From JBOFSR01 sp051651645 (GTDB lineage Bacteria > Spirochaetota > Spirochaetia > Treponematales > Treponemataceae): DNA of 26,479 bases. The number at the start of each line of letters is the position of its first letter. Position 1 is the first letter of the stretch. The notes beneath the pieces were generated by a model. That model searched no databases and was not told the origin of the DNA. It saw only the letters and a program-made list of their open reading frames with translations. The DNA is taken from positions 1-26,479 of the forward strand of contig JBOFSR010000070.1 of NCBI GenBank assembly GCA_051651645.1. The letters run 5' to 3'. Positions 1 through 7,203 of this stretch are shown piece by piece. Made by a program: the position numbers and the translations under genes.

Positions 1-1503
1 CAAAAGATTAATAGGGTCTGAGTTTTCATAGATCTCTATCAAACTGCTAGTTGCTTTTAATTCTTTAACAAACTTAGTATCAGAAACAACTATTTCAAAA
101 GTATCTTTTATATTTCCTGACGTAGCGGTAATTTTTGCAGTTCCAGCACTCATTGCCTCTACTAATCCTGTGCTTGTACCTGAACCAGAAACCTTCGCAA
201 CAAGTGTATCATCCGACGTCCACTCAAAAGCATCTACAGAAGCATCTGCAGGTGTTTTTTGCACAGTTAACACTAACTCATCTTTTAAAGATAATACACG
301 ACTCTCTTGGGTATTTATAATTTTAATCCCAGTAAGAGCTTTTACAATAGTTACAGGAAGAGGTTCTCCATTTACATACATCATGCCTAAGGAAAGAGGT
401 TCTGATTTGGCAATAATTTTATACTGCACTGTATTACCAGTTACCTGATAAAGCTCTGAAGAAAGATATTTGTCATCAAGGGTTAATTTTATATCCCCTA
501 CTTGAGATGCATCAGCAACAGTAATGGATATAATTTCCTCTGTTCCTGTATCAATAACCAAATGCTTAGGATCTATTTTTTGTATGTCAACAGTTGGCTC
601 TATAACACTAACTACACAGCTATCAAACTTAGATAAGGTATCTGAAAACACATATAACTGGTGCGTTCCGAGAGCACTCTTACTCTTAGCAGTTACATCA
701 ACATATACAGCATCACCCTCTATTACAAGATTAGCAGACAATCCTGATGGAGACTTATCAAACTCTACTTTCAATTGAGCTTCAGCAAAATCAATATTTG
801 ATGAAGGAGTTGTCTTAACGGATAAACGTTGAGTTTTACCTACAAAAACTTTATTCACTTTCTCGACAAATGCTAAAGAGTGAAGAGTTTTATCTTGACC
901 AACAGGAGAAACAACTATTGTACAAACGGCAGCTTTATCTGTGCCGTCTATTTTAGCAACAAGCTCAATACTTCCTTTTTCTAGTCCTGTTACCGTTGCA
1001 ATATTATTAGAAGTAGTCAAAGATACGACACCTTGACCTGTTACATCCCAAATCACTTTAGGAGTGCCACTTGCATTATTAATTGTTGCAACTATATCAA
1101 TAGTGTCACCAATATTTAAATATTCAACACTAGATAACAAAGTAATAGCCATTTCAGCAGCTAAAGGTTCTCCTTCAACGAGGAAAACTAAGGCCTCACT
1201 TAAAAAGCTGTATTCAGCAGAAGCAGCTCTATTAACAGTAATAGTTGCAGAACCAGGACTCTTAAAAGTAACTAATCCTTGTTTGTCAACATCAGCAACT
1301 TTCTCATTGCTACTTTTGTACGTCAAAACTCCACTTATAGATTTTGACAATTGAATTTGATAGGTGTTTTCACCGCTACTCAAATCAACTACAACGTCGC
1401 TCTTGCCACCAGAAAATTCAATTTTCTCTTCAGGCAATGCTTCAAATGTACATGATGCGAATACCATCATTAACAATACTACTAAATAGAATACTTTCTT
1501 CAT
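1..1503 (-). CDS. Lipoprotein with bacterial Ig-like (BIG2) domains, C-terminus cut by window edge
   Basis: The frame is open from the ATG at 1503 to base 1, giving at least 501 codons without a stop; the 3' end lies outside the window. The N-terminus (MKKVFYLVVLLMMVFASC) is a lipoprotein signal peptide with the lipid-attachment Cys at residue 18. A purine-rich ribosome site (GAGAGAGAGAGG) sits just before the ATG. At least two segments look like BIG2 folds: one near residues 50-85 with the pattern SSNEKVADVD...GSATITV, and one near residues 440-485 with FEWTSDDTLVAKV...AGTAKITATSG. The part between them is beta-rich and Ser/Thr/Val-rich, suggesting more Ig-like modules. Proteins of this type are usually surface or periplasmic adhesin-like proteins; that role is inferred from the family. 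It is divergent from the radical SAM gene. Confidence 0.85.
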   Translation of the reverse strand, partial: MKKVFYLVVLLMMVFASCTFEALPEEKIEFSGGKSDVVVDLSSGENTYQIQLSKSISGVLTYKSSNEKVADVDKQGLVTFKSPGSATITVNRAASAEYSFLSEALVFLVEGEPLAAEMAITLLSSVEYLNIGDTIDIVATINNASGTPKVIWDVTGQGVVSLTTSNNIATVTGLEKGSIELVAKIDGTDKAAVCTIVVSPVGQDKTLHSLAFVEKVNKVFVGKTQRLSVKTTPSSNIDFAEAQLKVEFDKSPSGLSANLVIEGDAVYVDVTAKSKSALGTHQLYVFSDTLSKFDSCVVSVIEPTVDIQKIDPKHLVIDTGTEEIISITVADASQVGDIKLTLDDKYLSSELYQVTGNTVQYKIIAKSEPLSLGMMYVNGEPLPVTIVKALTGIKIINTQESRVLSLKDELVLTVQKTPADASVDAFEWTSDDTLVAKVSGSGTSTGLVEAMSAGTAKITATSGNIKDTFEIVVSDTKFVKELKATSSLIEIYENSDPINLL

Positions 1504-1530
1504 ACAGACCTCTCTCTCTCCATTTTATAC

Positions 1531-1543
1531 CGTTACTTTAACG
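1531..1543. promoter_or_regulatory. Short perfect inverted repeat upstream of the BIG2 lipoprotein gene
   Basis: CGTTA-CTT-TAACG is a perfect 5-bp inverted repeat with a 3-nt spacer. It lies just upstream of a TATAAA box (rightmost base near 1529, minus strand) that could be the lipoprotein -10 element. It could be an operator, but the arms are short and I found no convincing -35. Confidence 0.25.
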
Positions 1544-1639
1544 TAATTCATATTTTACACAGTTTCATTACCTTTGTCAACAAATTTTGAAAAAAATATA
1601 TTCTTTTTGTTTGAAAATATTTTTATTAACAAATGAGAC

Positions 1640-1669
1640 TTGCGATAATACATACTTTTCTAATATAAT
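1640..1669 (+). promoter_or_regulatory. Promoter of the radical SAM gene, predicted leaderless start
   Basis: TTGCGA (1640-1645), an 18-bp spacer and a perfect TATAAT (1664-1669). Six bases follow before the ATG at 1676, so the expected +1 is the A of the start codon. No Shine-Dalgarno is present. Confidence 0.7.
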
Positions 1670-1675
1670 ATCGGC

Positions 1676-2641
1676 ATGTTTTCAAAGAATCTTTATTACT
1701 CTTGCTGCAGTTGTCCTCGTAAATGTTCTACCAATCGTAATAATGGAGAACTTGGCTTTTGCAAAGAAATATCTAACATAAAGCTTGCATGGGCAGGCTT
1801 ACACTTTGGAGAGGAGCCCTTAATCACAGTAAAAGGCGGCTCTGGTGCTATTTTTGTTAGCGGATGCAATTTACAATGTAGCTTTTGTCAGAATTATCAA
1901 ATTTCCCAAAAGGGACTAGGAAAAATACTTTCTATAGAAGAATTTGTACTAATTTGTTTATCCCTTCAAGAGGCAGGAGCAGAAAACATTAACATTGTTA
2001 CAGGCAGTCACGCCGTTCCCTTCTTAGCACAAGCCCTAACCTATGCAAAAAAACAAGGCTTAAAGCTGCCAATTTGTTGGAATTCCTCAGCCTATGAAAC
2101 TATTGAATCGCTTGAAATGCTCAAAGGGATTGTTGATATTTGGCTTCCTGACCTTAAAAGCCTGAATCCGCTTATGTCGCAAGAGCTCTTCAAGGCAAAA
2201 GATTATCCTCGCATAGCAAGCAGGGCAATAAAATGGATGATAAACAACACTCCGATTAAAATCAGCAAAGACAAAATGCTAAGCGGTGTAATTATGCGCC
2301 ATTTAATTTTACCAGGCAGATTTGATGACTCAAAAAGTGTAATTGAGTGGTTTAGTCAACACGCAACAAATAAAACATACCTTTCACTTATGACACAATA
2401 TACGCCTGTGCAATTCAATCGTGAAGATTTTGCAAGTCGTGAAGTATCGTTAGAGGCATTTCAAAATCGGTATGTAGAGCAAGATGAATTTGAAAAAATG
2501 CAAACTGTTTTACATGATTACAATATTGAAAACGGATTTTTTCAAGAATTAATTCAAGATTCATCGTGGCTACCCGACTTTAATCATAAAAATCCTTTTT
2601 CCTCTGATCTTGCAAAAACCATATGGCATTGGACAGATTAA
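1676..2641 (+). CDS. PflX-like radical SAM protein (pyruvate formate-lyase activase-type fold)
   Basis: This 321-residue protein has the radical SAM cluster motif CxxxCxxC at C64, C68 and C71 (GCNLQCSFCQNY). It also has a Cys-rich N-terminus (C10, C11, C13, C17, C29; CPRKC...GELGFC) typical of the PflX/COG1313 family, which argues for the ATG at 1676 as the true start; the next in-frame Met is far downstream. Family members are predicted to bind a 4Fe-4S cluster and cleave S-adenosylmethionine, but their substrate is unknown. No pyruvate formate-lyase or other glycyl-radical enzyme lies beside it, so it looks monocistronic. The promoter directly abuts the ATG. The family call is firm; the specific function is open. 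Confidence 0.88.
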   Translation: MFSKNLYYSCCSCPRKCSTNRNNGELGFCKEISNIKLAWAGLHFGEEPLITVKGGSGAIFVSGCNLQCSFCQNYQISQKGLGKILSIEEFVLICLSLQEAGAENINIVTGSHAVPFLAQALTYAKKQGLKLPICWNSSAYETIESLEMLKGIVDIWLPDLKSLNPLMSQELFKAKDYPRIASRAIKWMINNTPIKISKDKMLSGVIMRHLILPGRFDDSKSVIEWFSQHATNKTYLSLMTQYTPVQFNREDFASREVSLEAFQNRYVEQDEFEKMQTVLHDYNIENGFFQELIQDSSWLPDFNHKNPFSSDLAKTIWHWTD

Positions 2642-2674
2642 TTACAAAATCAAATATTTTTTCGAATTAATCTA

Positions 2675-2704
2675 TTGACTTTCGTTTTTATTATATGCTA
2701 CTAT
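2675..2704 (+). promoter_or_regulatory. tRNA(CAT) promoter
   Basis: TTGACT (2675-2680), an 18-bp spacer and TACTAT (2699-2704), the -10 preceded by TGC as an extended -10. The mature tRNA begins 11 bases after the -10. Confidence 0.65.
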
Positions 2705-2714
2705 AAAAAAAGTC

Positions 2715-2788
2715 GGGCCCATAGCTCAGTTGGTTAGAGCAGTGGACTCATAATCCATTGGTCCTAGGTTCAAGTCCTAGTAGGCCCA
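2715..2788 (+). tRNA. tRNA with CAT anticodon, probably tRNA-Ile2 (lysidine-modified); elongator tRNA-Met is the alternative
   Basis: A full cloverleaf folds: acceptor GGGCCCA/TAGGCCC, D-arm GCTC...GAGC, anticodon stem GTGGA/TCCAT with loop CTCATAA (anticodon CAT), and T-arm CTAGG/CCTAG. The C4-G69 and C5-G68 pairs are those reported as TilS recognition elements in tRNA-Ile2, so I favour tRNA-Ile(CAU) over Met. Position 6-67 is a C-A mismatch in the acceptor stem. The 3' CCA is not encoded; discriminator A is followed directly by the terminator. Confidence 0.9.
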
Positions 2789-2820
2789 AAAAGACATTAC
2801 TATGGTGATGTCTTTTTTTT
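2788..2820 (+). terminator. Intrinsic terminator of the CAT tRNA
   Basis: The 10-base arms AAAAAGACAT (2788-2797) and ATGTCTTTTT (2808-2817) are exactly complementary, and a run of eight T ends the element. It starts immediately at the tRNA 3' end, isolating the tRNA from the MATE gene. Confidence 0.85.
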
Positions 2821-2854
2821 ATATACTGAATACAAAGATATTTAACACAAGCAC

Positions 2855-2883
2855 TTGATTTTTTTTTAACACTCTTCTACCCT
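2855..2883 (+). promoter_or_regulatory. Possible promoter of the MATE gene, leaderless spacing
   Basis: TTGATT (2855-2860), a 17-bp spacer and TACCCT (2878-2883), five bases before the ATG at 2889. The -10 keeps only the TAnnnT positions, so it is weaker than the others. It overlaps the region just after the tRNA terminator, and no Shine-Dalgarno is present. Confidence 0.45.
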
Positions 2884-2888
2884 TACGT

Positions 2889-4238
2889 ATGATCGATATG
2901 ACTGAAGGCAAGCCTTCAAAATTAATAATTCGCTTTGCACTCCCTCTTTTGGCTGGAAATATTTTGCAGCAAATGTACAACCTTGTTGACAGTATAATTG
3001 TTGGCAGTTTTGTAGGAAAAGAAGCTCTTGCCGCTGTTGGCAACTCATTTTTAATTATGTTTTTTCTCATTTCGCTTTTTGGCGGGATCGCACTAGGAAC
3101 AACAATTTTAATTTCACAATATTTTGGTGCCAAAGAGTACAAAAAAATAAAAGCCGTTATAGACACCGTTTACATTGCCATGTCTTTTATTGCACTTTTT
3201 GTAACAATTATTGGATTTTTTTCAAGTGATTTTATTTTACGACTTTTAAATACCCCTGATGGCAAAACGTTTGAAATGTCAAAAATTTATTTGCAAACAC
3301 TCTTTTTAGGAACCATTGCAAACTTTGGCTACAATATTAATGCAGGTTTTTTGCAAGGCCTTGGCGACAGCAAAACATCACTTTTATTTTTAGCAATCGC
3401 AACAGCCATCAATATTGCCCTTGACTTACTTTTTGTCATTGTCTTTGATATGGGCGTTTTCGGCGTTGCACTAGCAACAATTGTTGCACAAAGCATATCC
3501 TTTATTTTTGGGCTTTTATACATCAACAAAAAAATTCCCTTGCTAAAAGTTAATTTTCTTTCAATGCAATTTAATCAAACCGAGCTTTCAAAAACAGTGA
3601 AGATTGGTCTTCCGATTGGTATGCAAAATATGCTTTTTTCACTAGGGGCAATGGCGTTACAGCGACTGATTAATGGCTACGGGCCAGATTTTATGGCAGG
3701 CTACAGCGCCGTTAATAAAATTGATCCCTTTGTTTTTATGCCGATTTTAAGCTTTTCAATGGCTTTGACAACCTATGTTGGACAAAATGTCGGAGCAAAA
3801 CGACTAGATCGAGTATATGAAGGGGTTAAATCTTCGCTACTTATAACACTGTCAGTAACTGCACTTATGAGTATTTTCGTTTTTATTTTTGGTAAGCCTT
3901 TTTTGATGAGCTTCACCAAAGATGAATCGGTCATCCAAGTTGGACTTGCCTTTATTCACCGCTTAATGCCTGCATATATTTTACTCCCAAGCCTTTTTAT
4001 GATCAATTCTTCAATTAGAGGACTCGGAAATTCCATTGCACCACTTTTTATCTCAATGGTTTCAATGTTTATTATCCGCATTCCCGCAGCCTACATTTTA
4101 GATTTATTTTGGGGAAAATACGCGATTTTTCATTGTTATTTAGTTGGCTGGATTGTAGGAAACACCGTTGCTATTCCCTACTTTTTTTATGACAAGAAAA
4201 AACGAGCAAGCGAATTATTAAAAATACAAACAGGTTAA
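2889..4238 (+). CDS. MATE family efflux transporter
   Basis: This 449-residue integral membrane protein carries about twelve hydrophobic segments. The N-terminus (MIDMTEGKPSKLIIRFALPL) and the following NILQQMYNLVDSIIVG are typical of MATE transporters of the NorM/DinF/MepA kind. The two six-helix halves are visible, the second starting near residue 235 (KIGLPIGMQNMLFSLG). The family exports cationic drugs or metabolites using a Na+ or H+ gradient; the substrate here cannot be read from sequence. The ATG at 2889 is chosen because the residues before MTEG are usual in the family and the possible promoter ends five bases upstream. The gene is monocistronic and convergent with the solute-binding protein gene; only 22 bp separate their stops. 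Confidence 0.92.
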   Translation: MIDMTEGKPSKLIIRFALPLLAGNILQQMYNLVDSIIVGSFVGKEALAAVGNSFLIMFFLISLFGGIALGTTILISQYFGAKEYKKIKAVIDTVYIAMSFIALFVTIIGFFSSDFILRLLNTPDGKTFEMSKIYLQTLFLGTIANFGYNINAGFLQGLGDSKTSLLFLAIATAINIALDLLFVIVFDMGVFGVALATIVAQSISFIFGLLYINKKIPLLKVNFLSMQFNQTELSKTVKIGLPIGMQNMLFSLGAMALQRLINGYGPDFMAGYSAVNKIDPFVFMPILSFSMALTTYVGQNVGAKRLDRVYEGVKSSLLITLSVTALMSIFVFIFGKPFLMSFTKDESVIQVGLAFIHRLMPAYILLPSLFMINSSIRGLGNSIAPLFISMVSMFIIRIPAAYILDLFWGKYAIFHCYLVGWIVGNTVAIPYFFYDKKKRASELLKIQTG

Positions 4239-4260
4239 CAAGATTATTTTTTTATTGAAA

Positions 4261-5526
4261 TTACTGCTGTAATCGATTACTTATTGCGGTGACTGTTGTC
4301 GAAGCTGTTTTTGATCCCTTCAAAAATGCAAACAATTCTTGCAAAATTACCGAATTAAAGTATGTTTCTTTTAATCCCGCCGTTTCTGTTGTTTTACAAT
4401 TTTCTAAAACATTCTTCCATGCATACATCCAAAGATCCTTTTTAATTTCAGCATCCTCAAAAATATTTTTATTTGCAGGTAACAACTTTGTTTTCTTGAA
4501 ATAATCAATCATTATATCCGAACTAGTGATAAAGTCAACAAACTTTGCCGCATCTAAAAACTTTTTTGACGACCGAACAACAATAAAAGCATCACCCTCT
4601 GTAAAAACAAAAGTTTTTTTTCCTCGACTTACAACTGGTCGCTGAATAGGTATTATATCCAAATTATTTGTCGCACCCAATAAGTCTTTGTCTGCAAAAG
4701 AGGCCTCAATAAAGGCAACTTTACCATCTTTAAAAAGTTTATACGATTCATCTTTTGTTAAGTGAGGCAAAATATACTGTGCATTATATATTTTTTTATA
4801 CCAATTTAAGGTTGCAATTCCTTCTGGAGAATTAATTTGTGACTGTCTTTTCTCATCAAAAAAATGTCCCCCATGAGCCCACAACCAAACCATAAAGTTT
4901 TCTGCACCCTGTAAAGAATCATTCACAATAAGTGCATAGGGAAGAATAGGGAAAGAAGAAGTTTTTCCTTTGTTTTTAGGGTGATTAGTTTTTACATACT
5001 CAAGAGCTTTGGCAAAATCATTAATAGTCCTAATTTCAAAGTCAACGCCTGCTTCTTGAAGGATTTTCTTATTAACAATTAAAGTTCTCGGATTTAACGA
5101 CAAAGGAATAGCGCAGTTTTCTTTATTATTTACCGTTACTTGCAGACCACCAGTAAAATAATTTTTGTCAAGAAAATTCTTTGAAAAAACTGGATTTAGA
5201 CTCCCCACTACACCCATGGTTGAAAGAAAGTTAAATGTTGACAACTGGATTTGAGCAATGTCTACATCAATTTTTCCTAAAGATGCGTTAATAAGCTGAG
5301 TAACTATATTGTCTTTACTAGCATTTACTTGTGATACTAAGTCTCCTGCTGGAGCAAATCTATTATACTCATCAACAAGCAACTTGATCTGTGACGTAGA
5401 AACAGAGTCTGTACCAGCCCAGTTAAGCCACTTCATATTATATTGATAGGGAATTACCGTTTGCTTTTGTGCAGAAATAAAAACAAAGCTCAGTATGAGA
5501 AAAAAAATTAGCGTGATTTTTCTCAC
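4261..5526 (-). CDS. Extracellular solute-binding protein of an ABC importer (sugar-type, family 1)
   Basis: The 421-residue product starts with GTG at 5526 behind a good ribosome site (AAAGGAG). It has a Sec signal peptide (MRKITLIFFLILSFVFISA) without a lipobox Cys, so it is probably soluble in the periplasm. The body fits bacterial extracellular solute-binding proteins of the maltose/glycerol-phosphate type: an early WLNWAG strand, LLVDEYNRFAP, a Trp-rich middle (NFMVWLWAHGGHFFDE), and the late ITEGDAF-like region (VFTEGDAFIVV) followed by AAKFVDFITSS. No ABC permease or ATPase gene is adjacent, so it is an orphan here and the ligand is unknown. It lies 70 bp downstream of tRNA-Val with no clear terminator between them, so read-through from the tRNA promoter is possible. 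Confidence 0.85.
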   Translation of the reverse strand: MRKITLIFFLILSFVFISAQKQTVIPYQYNMKWLNWAGTDSVSTSQIKLLVDEYNRFAPAGDLVSQVNASKDNIVTQLINASLGKIDVDIAQIQLSTFNFLSTMGVVGSLNPVFSKNFLDKNYFTGGLQVTVNNKENCAIPLSLNPRTLIVNKKILQEAGVDFEIRTINDFAKALEYVKTNHPKNKGKTSSFPILPYALIVNDSLQGAENFMVWLWAHGGHFFDEKRQSQINSPEGIATLNWYKKIYNAQYILPHLTKDESYKLFKDGKVAFIEASFADKDLLGATNNLDIIPIQRPVVSRGKKTFVFTEGDAFIVVRSSKKFLDAAKFVDFITSSDIMIDYFKKTKLLPANKNIFEDAEIKKDLWMYAWKNVLENCKTTETAGLKETYFNSVILQELFAFLKGSKTASTTVTAISNRLQQ

Positions 5527-5596
5527 ATATACTCCTTTGCATTAATGGGGTATAATTAATACTGCTTGGAAATGATTTATTTTAAACAATAAACTT

Positions 5597-5669
5597 TGGG
5601 CGGTGAGGGGCTCGAACCCCCGACCCTCTCGGTGTAAACGAGACGCTCTCCCAGCTGAGCTAACCGCCC
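5597..5669 (-). tRNA. tRNA-Val (anticodon TAC)
   Basis: The minus strand folds as a complete cloverleaf: acceptor GGGCGGT/ACCGCCC, D-stem GCTC/GAGC, anticodon stem TCTCG/CGAGA with loop TTTACAC (anticodon TAC), and T-arm GGGGG/CCCTC with one G-T pair. Discriminator A is at 5597; CCA is not encoded. Confidence 0.96.
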
Positions 5670-5680
5670 AAGATGTTAGT

Positions 5681-5709
5681 AATCTACCATGCTTGAAAAA
5701 AAATGTCAA
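5681..5709 (-). promoter_or_regulatory. tRNA-Val promoter
   Basis: On the minus strand TTGACA (5704-5709), a 17-bp spacer and TAGATT (5681-5686) with TGG directly before the -10. The tRNA begins 11 bases downstream. This is the best consensus -35 in the window. Confidence 0.75.
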
Positions 5710-5787
5710 CATCTAATAGTAAAAAAATTAATTTTTTATCATTTTGCTGTGCACGGTGCTATCACATGTTTTTACTTGCAAAATCAG

Positions 5788-7155
5788 CTAAAAAAGAGAA
5801 TCTGTCATTTTTGCAAAAAAAGTAACGAGAATATTTATAAAAAAATAAAATCCTTTTAGCAACAAGGAAAAAATTGATATACTAGCAGGAAAAATTACGG
5901 CAACTACAACACAAATAAAACTCAAAATAAAAAAAACACTTACTAACGGACTAACAAAAATTGTTGCGATAATTCCTATTGGAGTAAAGAAAGAGAAAAA
6001 GTACAAAGACAAGGGGGATGTAAAAATATTTGCCCCAATAGACGGTGAAATCAAGGCGATCAATTTTTGAGGTAAAAAAACAAACCTCGAAAAAAAAGAA
6101 GTTAGAAGTGGTTCAAAAGTTGCAATTCCAAGTAAAGCACTGTATGACAATAAAAAAGCAATGGTAATCGCATCAAGGGGAAAAAGCAACACATGCAAAA
6201 TAAAACACAACGAAATAAGGGATACTAAATCAATACGCAAAAAAAGCAATGAAAAAAATACTCCAAGAAACACACACACCATTGCTCTAAAAAGAGAAGG
6301 AGAAAGCCCTGCAAACCAAACAAAAAGAGTCACAGCACATAAAGAAAACAACAATCCTATCTTTCTGGAGCGAAAAAATTTTCCTAAAATAAGAGCAATA
6401 CTTGTAAATAAAGAAACATGCATCCCTGAAAGAGCTAAAACGTGAGAAAGACCCGCTTTTCGAAAATTATCTGCAATATCAGTGTTTAAAAAATCACGGG
6501 ATCCGCTCAATAACGCAAGTAATAGTCCACCTACATCACCAAGGCTGAAGGCAATTTTTTTGAGCTTTGAGCGAGCCACTGCACGATAAAATAAAAAATC
6601 ATTTTTCCACTTTTCAGATGAAATATTTTCTACCTTATAAAGATTACCTTTAATATAAAGAACGTCAAAATCTGCCTCCAATCCTTGCTCTATTAAAAAA
6701 TCTGCTTTTCGTGTCCGACTAAACTCTTTAGTCGCTTTCATAAAAACAAGTATTTTTCCTTTTGCACTTGATGAAAAATGTGCCCCTTGCGTTTTTATTA
6801 CATCAACAAAGAAAGAATAGTTTTTATTTTTTGTCATTACAGGGTTTGAAATAATTTTTCCTGTAATTTTTACGATTTGCTGATTTTCATGAAGAGTTTG
6901 TAAAGGCTGATTCGATTTTATAAATCGCAATAGAGAAAAAATAATTAAAAAAACTGTAATTACTAAGAGAATAAAAAATCGATTTTTAGCTACAAGAAAA
7001 AAAATACAAGAACAGGCAAGTACAAAAATCAAAAAAAGAAAATAAAACAATCGCTGAGGTGAAAAAAGAAAGTAACAATAAAAAAAGACAGCAAAAAAAA
7101 AGGCAAGAATTTGTATATTAGTTTTTTTTTCTAAAAAAGTAAAAAACAGTTTCAT
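5788..7155 (-). CDS. comEC: ComEC/Rec2-type DNA uptake channel protein lacking the metallo-beta-lactamase domain
   Basis: This 455-residue membrane protein starts with a hydrophobic block (residues 15-80), followed by a soluble OB-like domain around 90-180 (DUF4131-type). The ComEC/Competence domain contains the family signature LALSGMHVSL at about 240-249 and ends in a long run of transmembrane segments. Bacterial ComEC carries single-stranded DNA across the inner membrane. Many ComEC proteins have a C-terminal metallo-beta-lactamase domain; here the frame stops after the last helix and 118 bp later is tRNA-Val, so it is absent rather than frameshifted. The ATG at 7155 is preferred over an in-frame TTG at 7158: TATAAT lies five bases before it and no ribosome site exists. 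It sits 48 bp behind dnaB. Confidence 0.85.
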   Translation of the reverse strand: MKLFFTFLEKKTNIQILAFFFAVFFYCYFLFSPQRLFYFLFLIFVLACSCIFFLVAKNRFFILLVITVFLIIFSLLRFIKSNQPLQTLHENQQIVKITGKIISNPVMTKNKNYSFFVDVIKTQGAHFSSSAKGKILVFMKATKEFSRTRKADFLIEQGLEADFDVLYIKGNLYKVENISSEKWKNDFLFYRAVARSKLKKIAFSLGDVGGLLLALLSGSRDFLNTDIADNFRKAGLSHVLALSGMHVSLFTSIALILGKFFRSRKIGLLFSLCAVTLFVWFAGLSPSLFRAMVCVFLGVFFSLLFLRIDLVSLISLCFILHVLLFPLDAITIAFLLSYSALLGIATFEPLLTSFFSRFVFLPQKLIALISPSIGANIFTSPLSLYFFSFFTPIGIIATIFVSPLVSVFFILSFICVVVAVIFPASISIFSLLLKGFYFFINILVTFFAKMTDSLF

Positions 7156-7160
7156 CAAGC

Positions 7161-7166
7161 ATTATA
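7161..7166 (-). promoter_or_regulatory. Perfect -10 element five bases before comEC
   Basis: TATAAT on the minus strand, then GCTTG, then the comEC ATG. The spacing is the same as for other predicted leaderless genes. There is no convincing -35, so a weak internal promoter or chance is possible. Confidence 0.4.
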
Positions 7167-7203
7167 TAGAAGAAAAAACAAAAAATCTTTTTAGATAAAA
7201 CAA

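Noticed and set aside
1587..1781. 64-codon plus-strand frame overlapping the radical SAM start
   Set aside because: It overlaps the firmly supported gene in another frame and covers its promoter; no family pattern or ribosome site.
5719..5736. A/T palindrome AAAAAATTAATTTTTT after comEC
   Set aside because: It is A/T only in an A/T-rich gap, with no G-C pairs, and is more likely chance than a terminator or operator.
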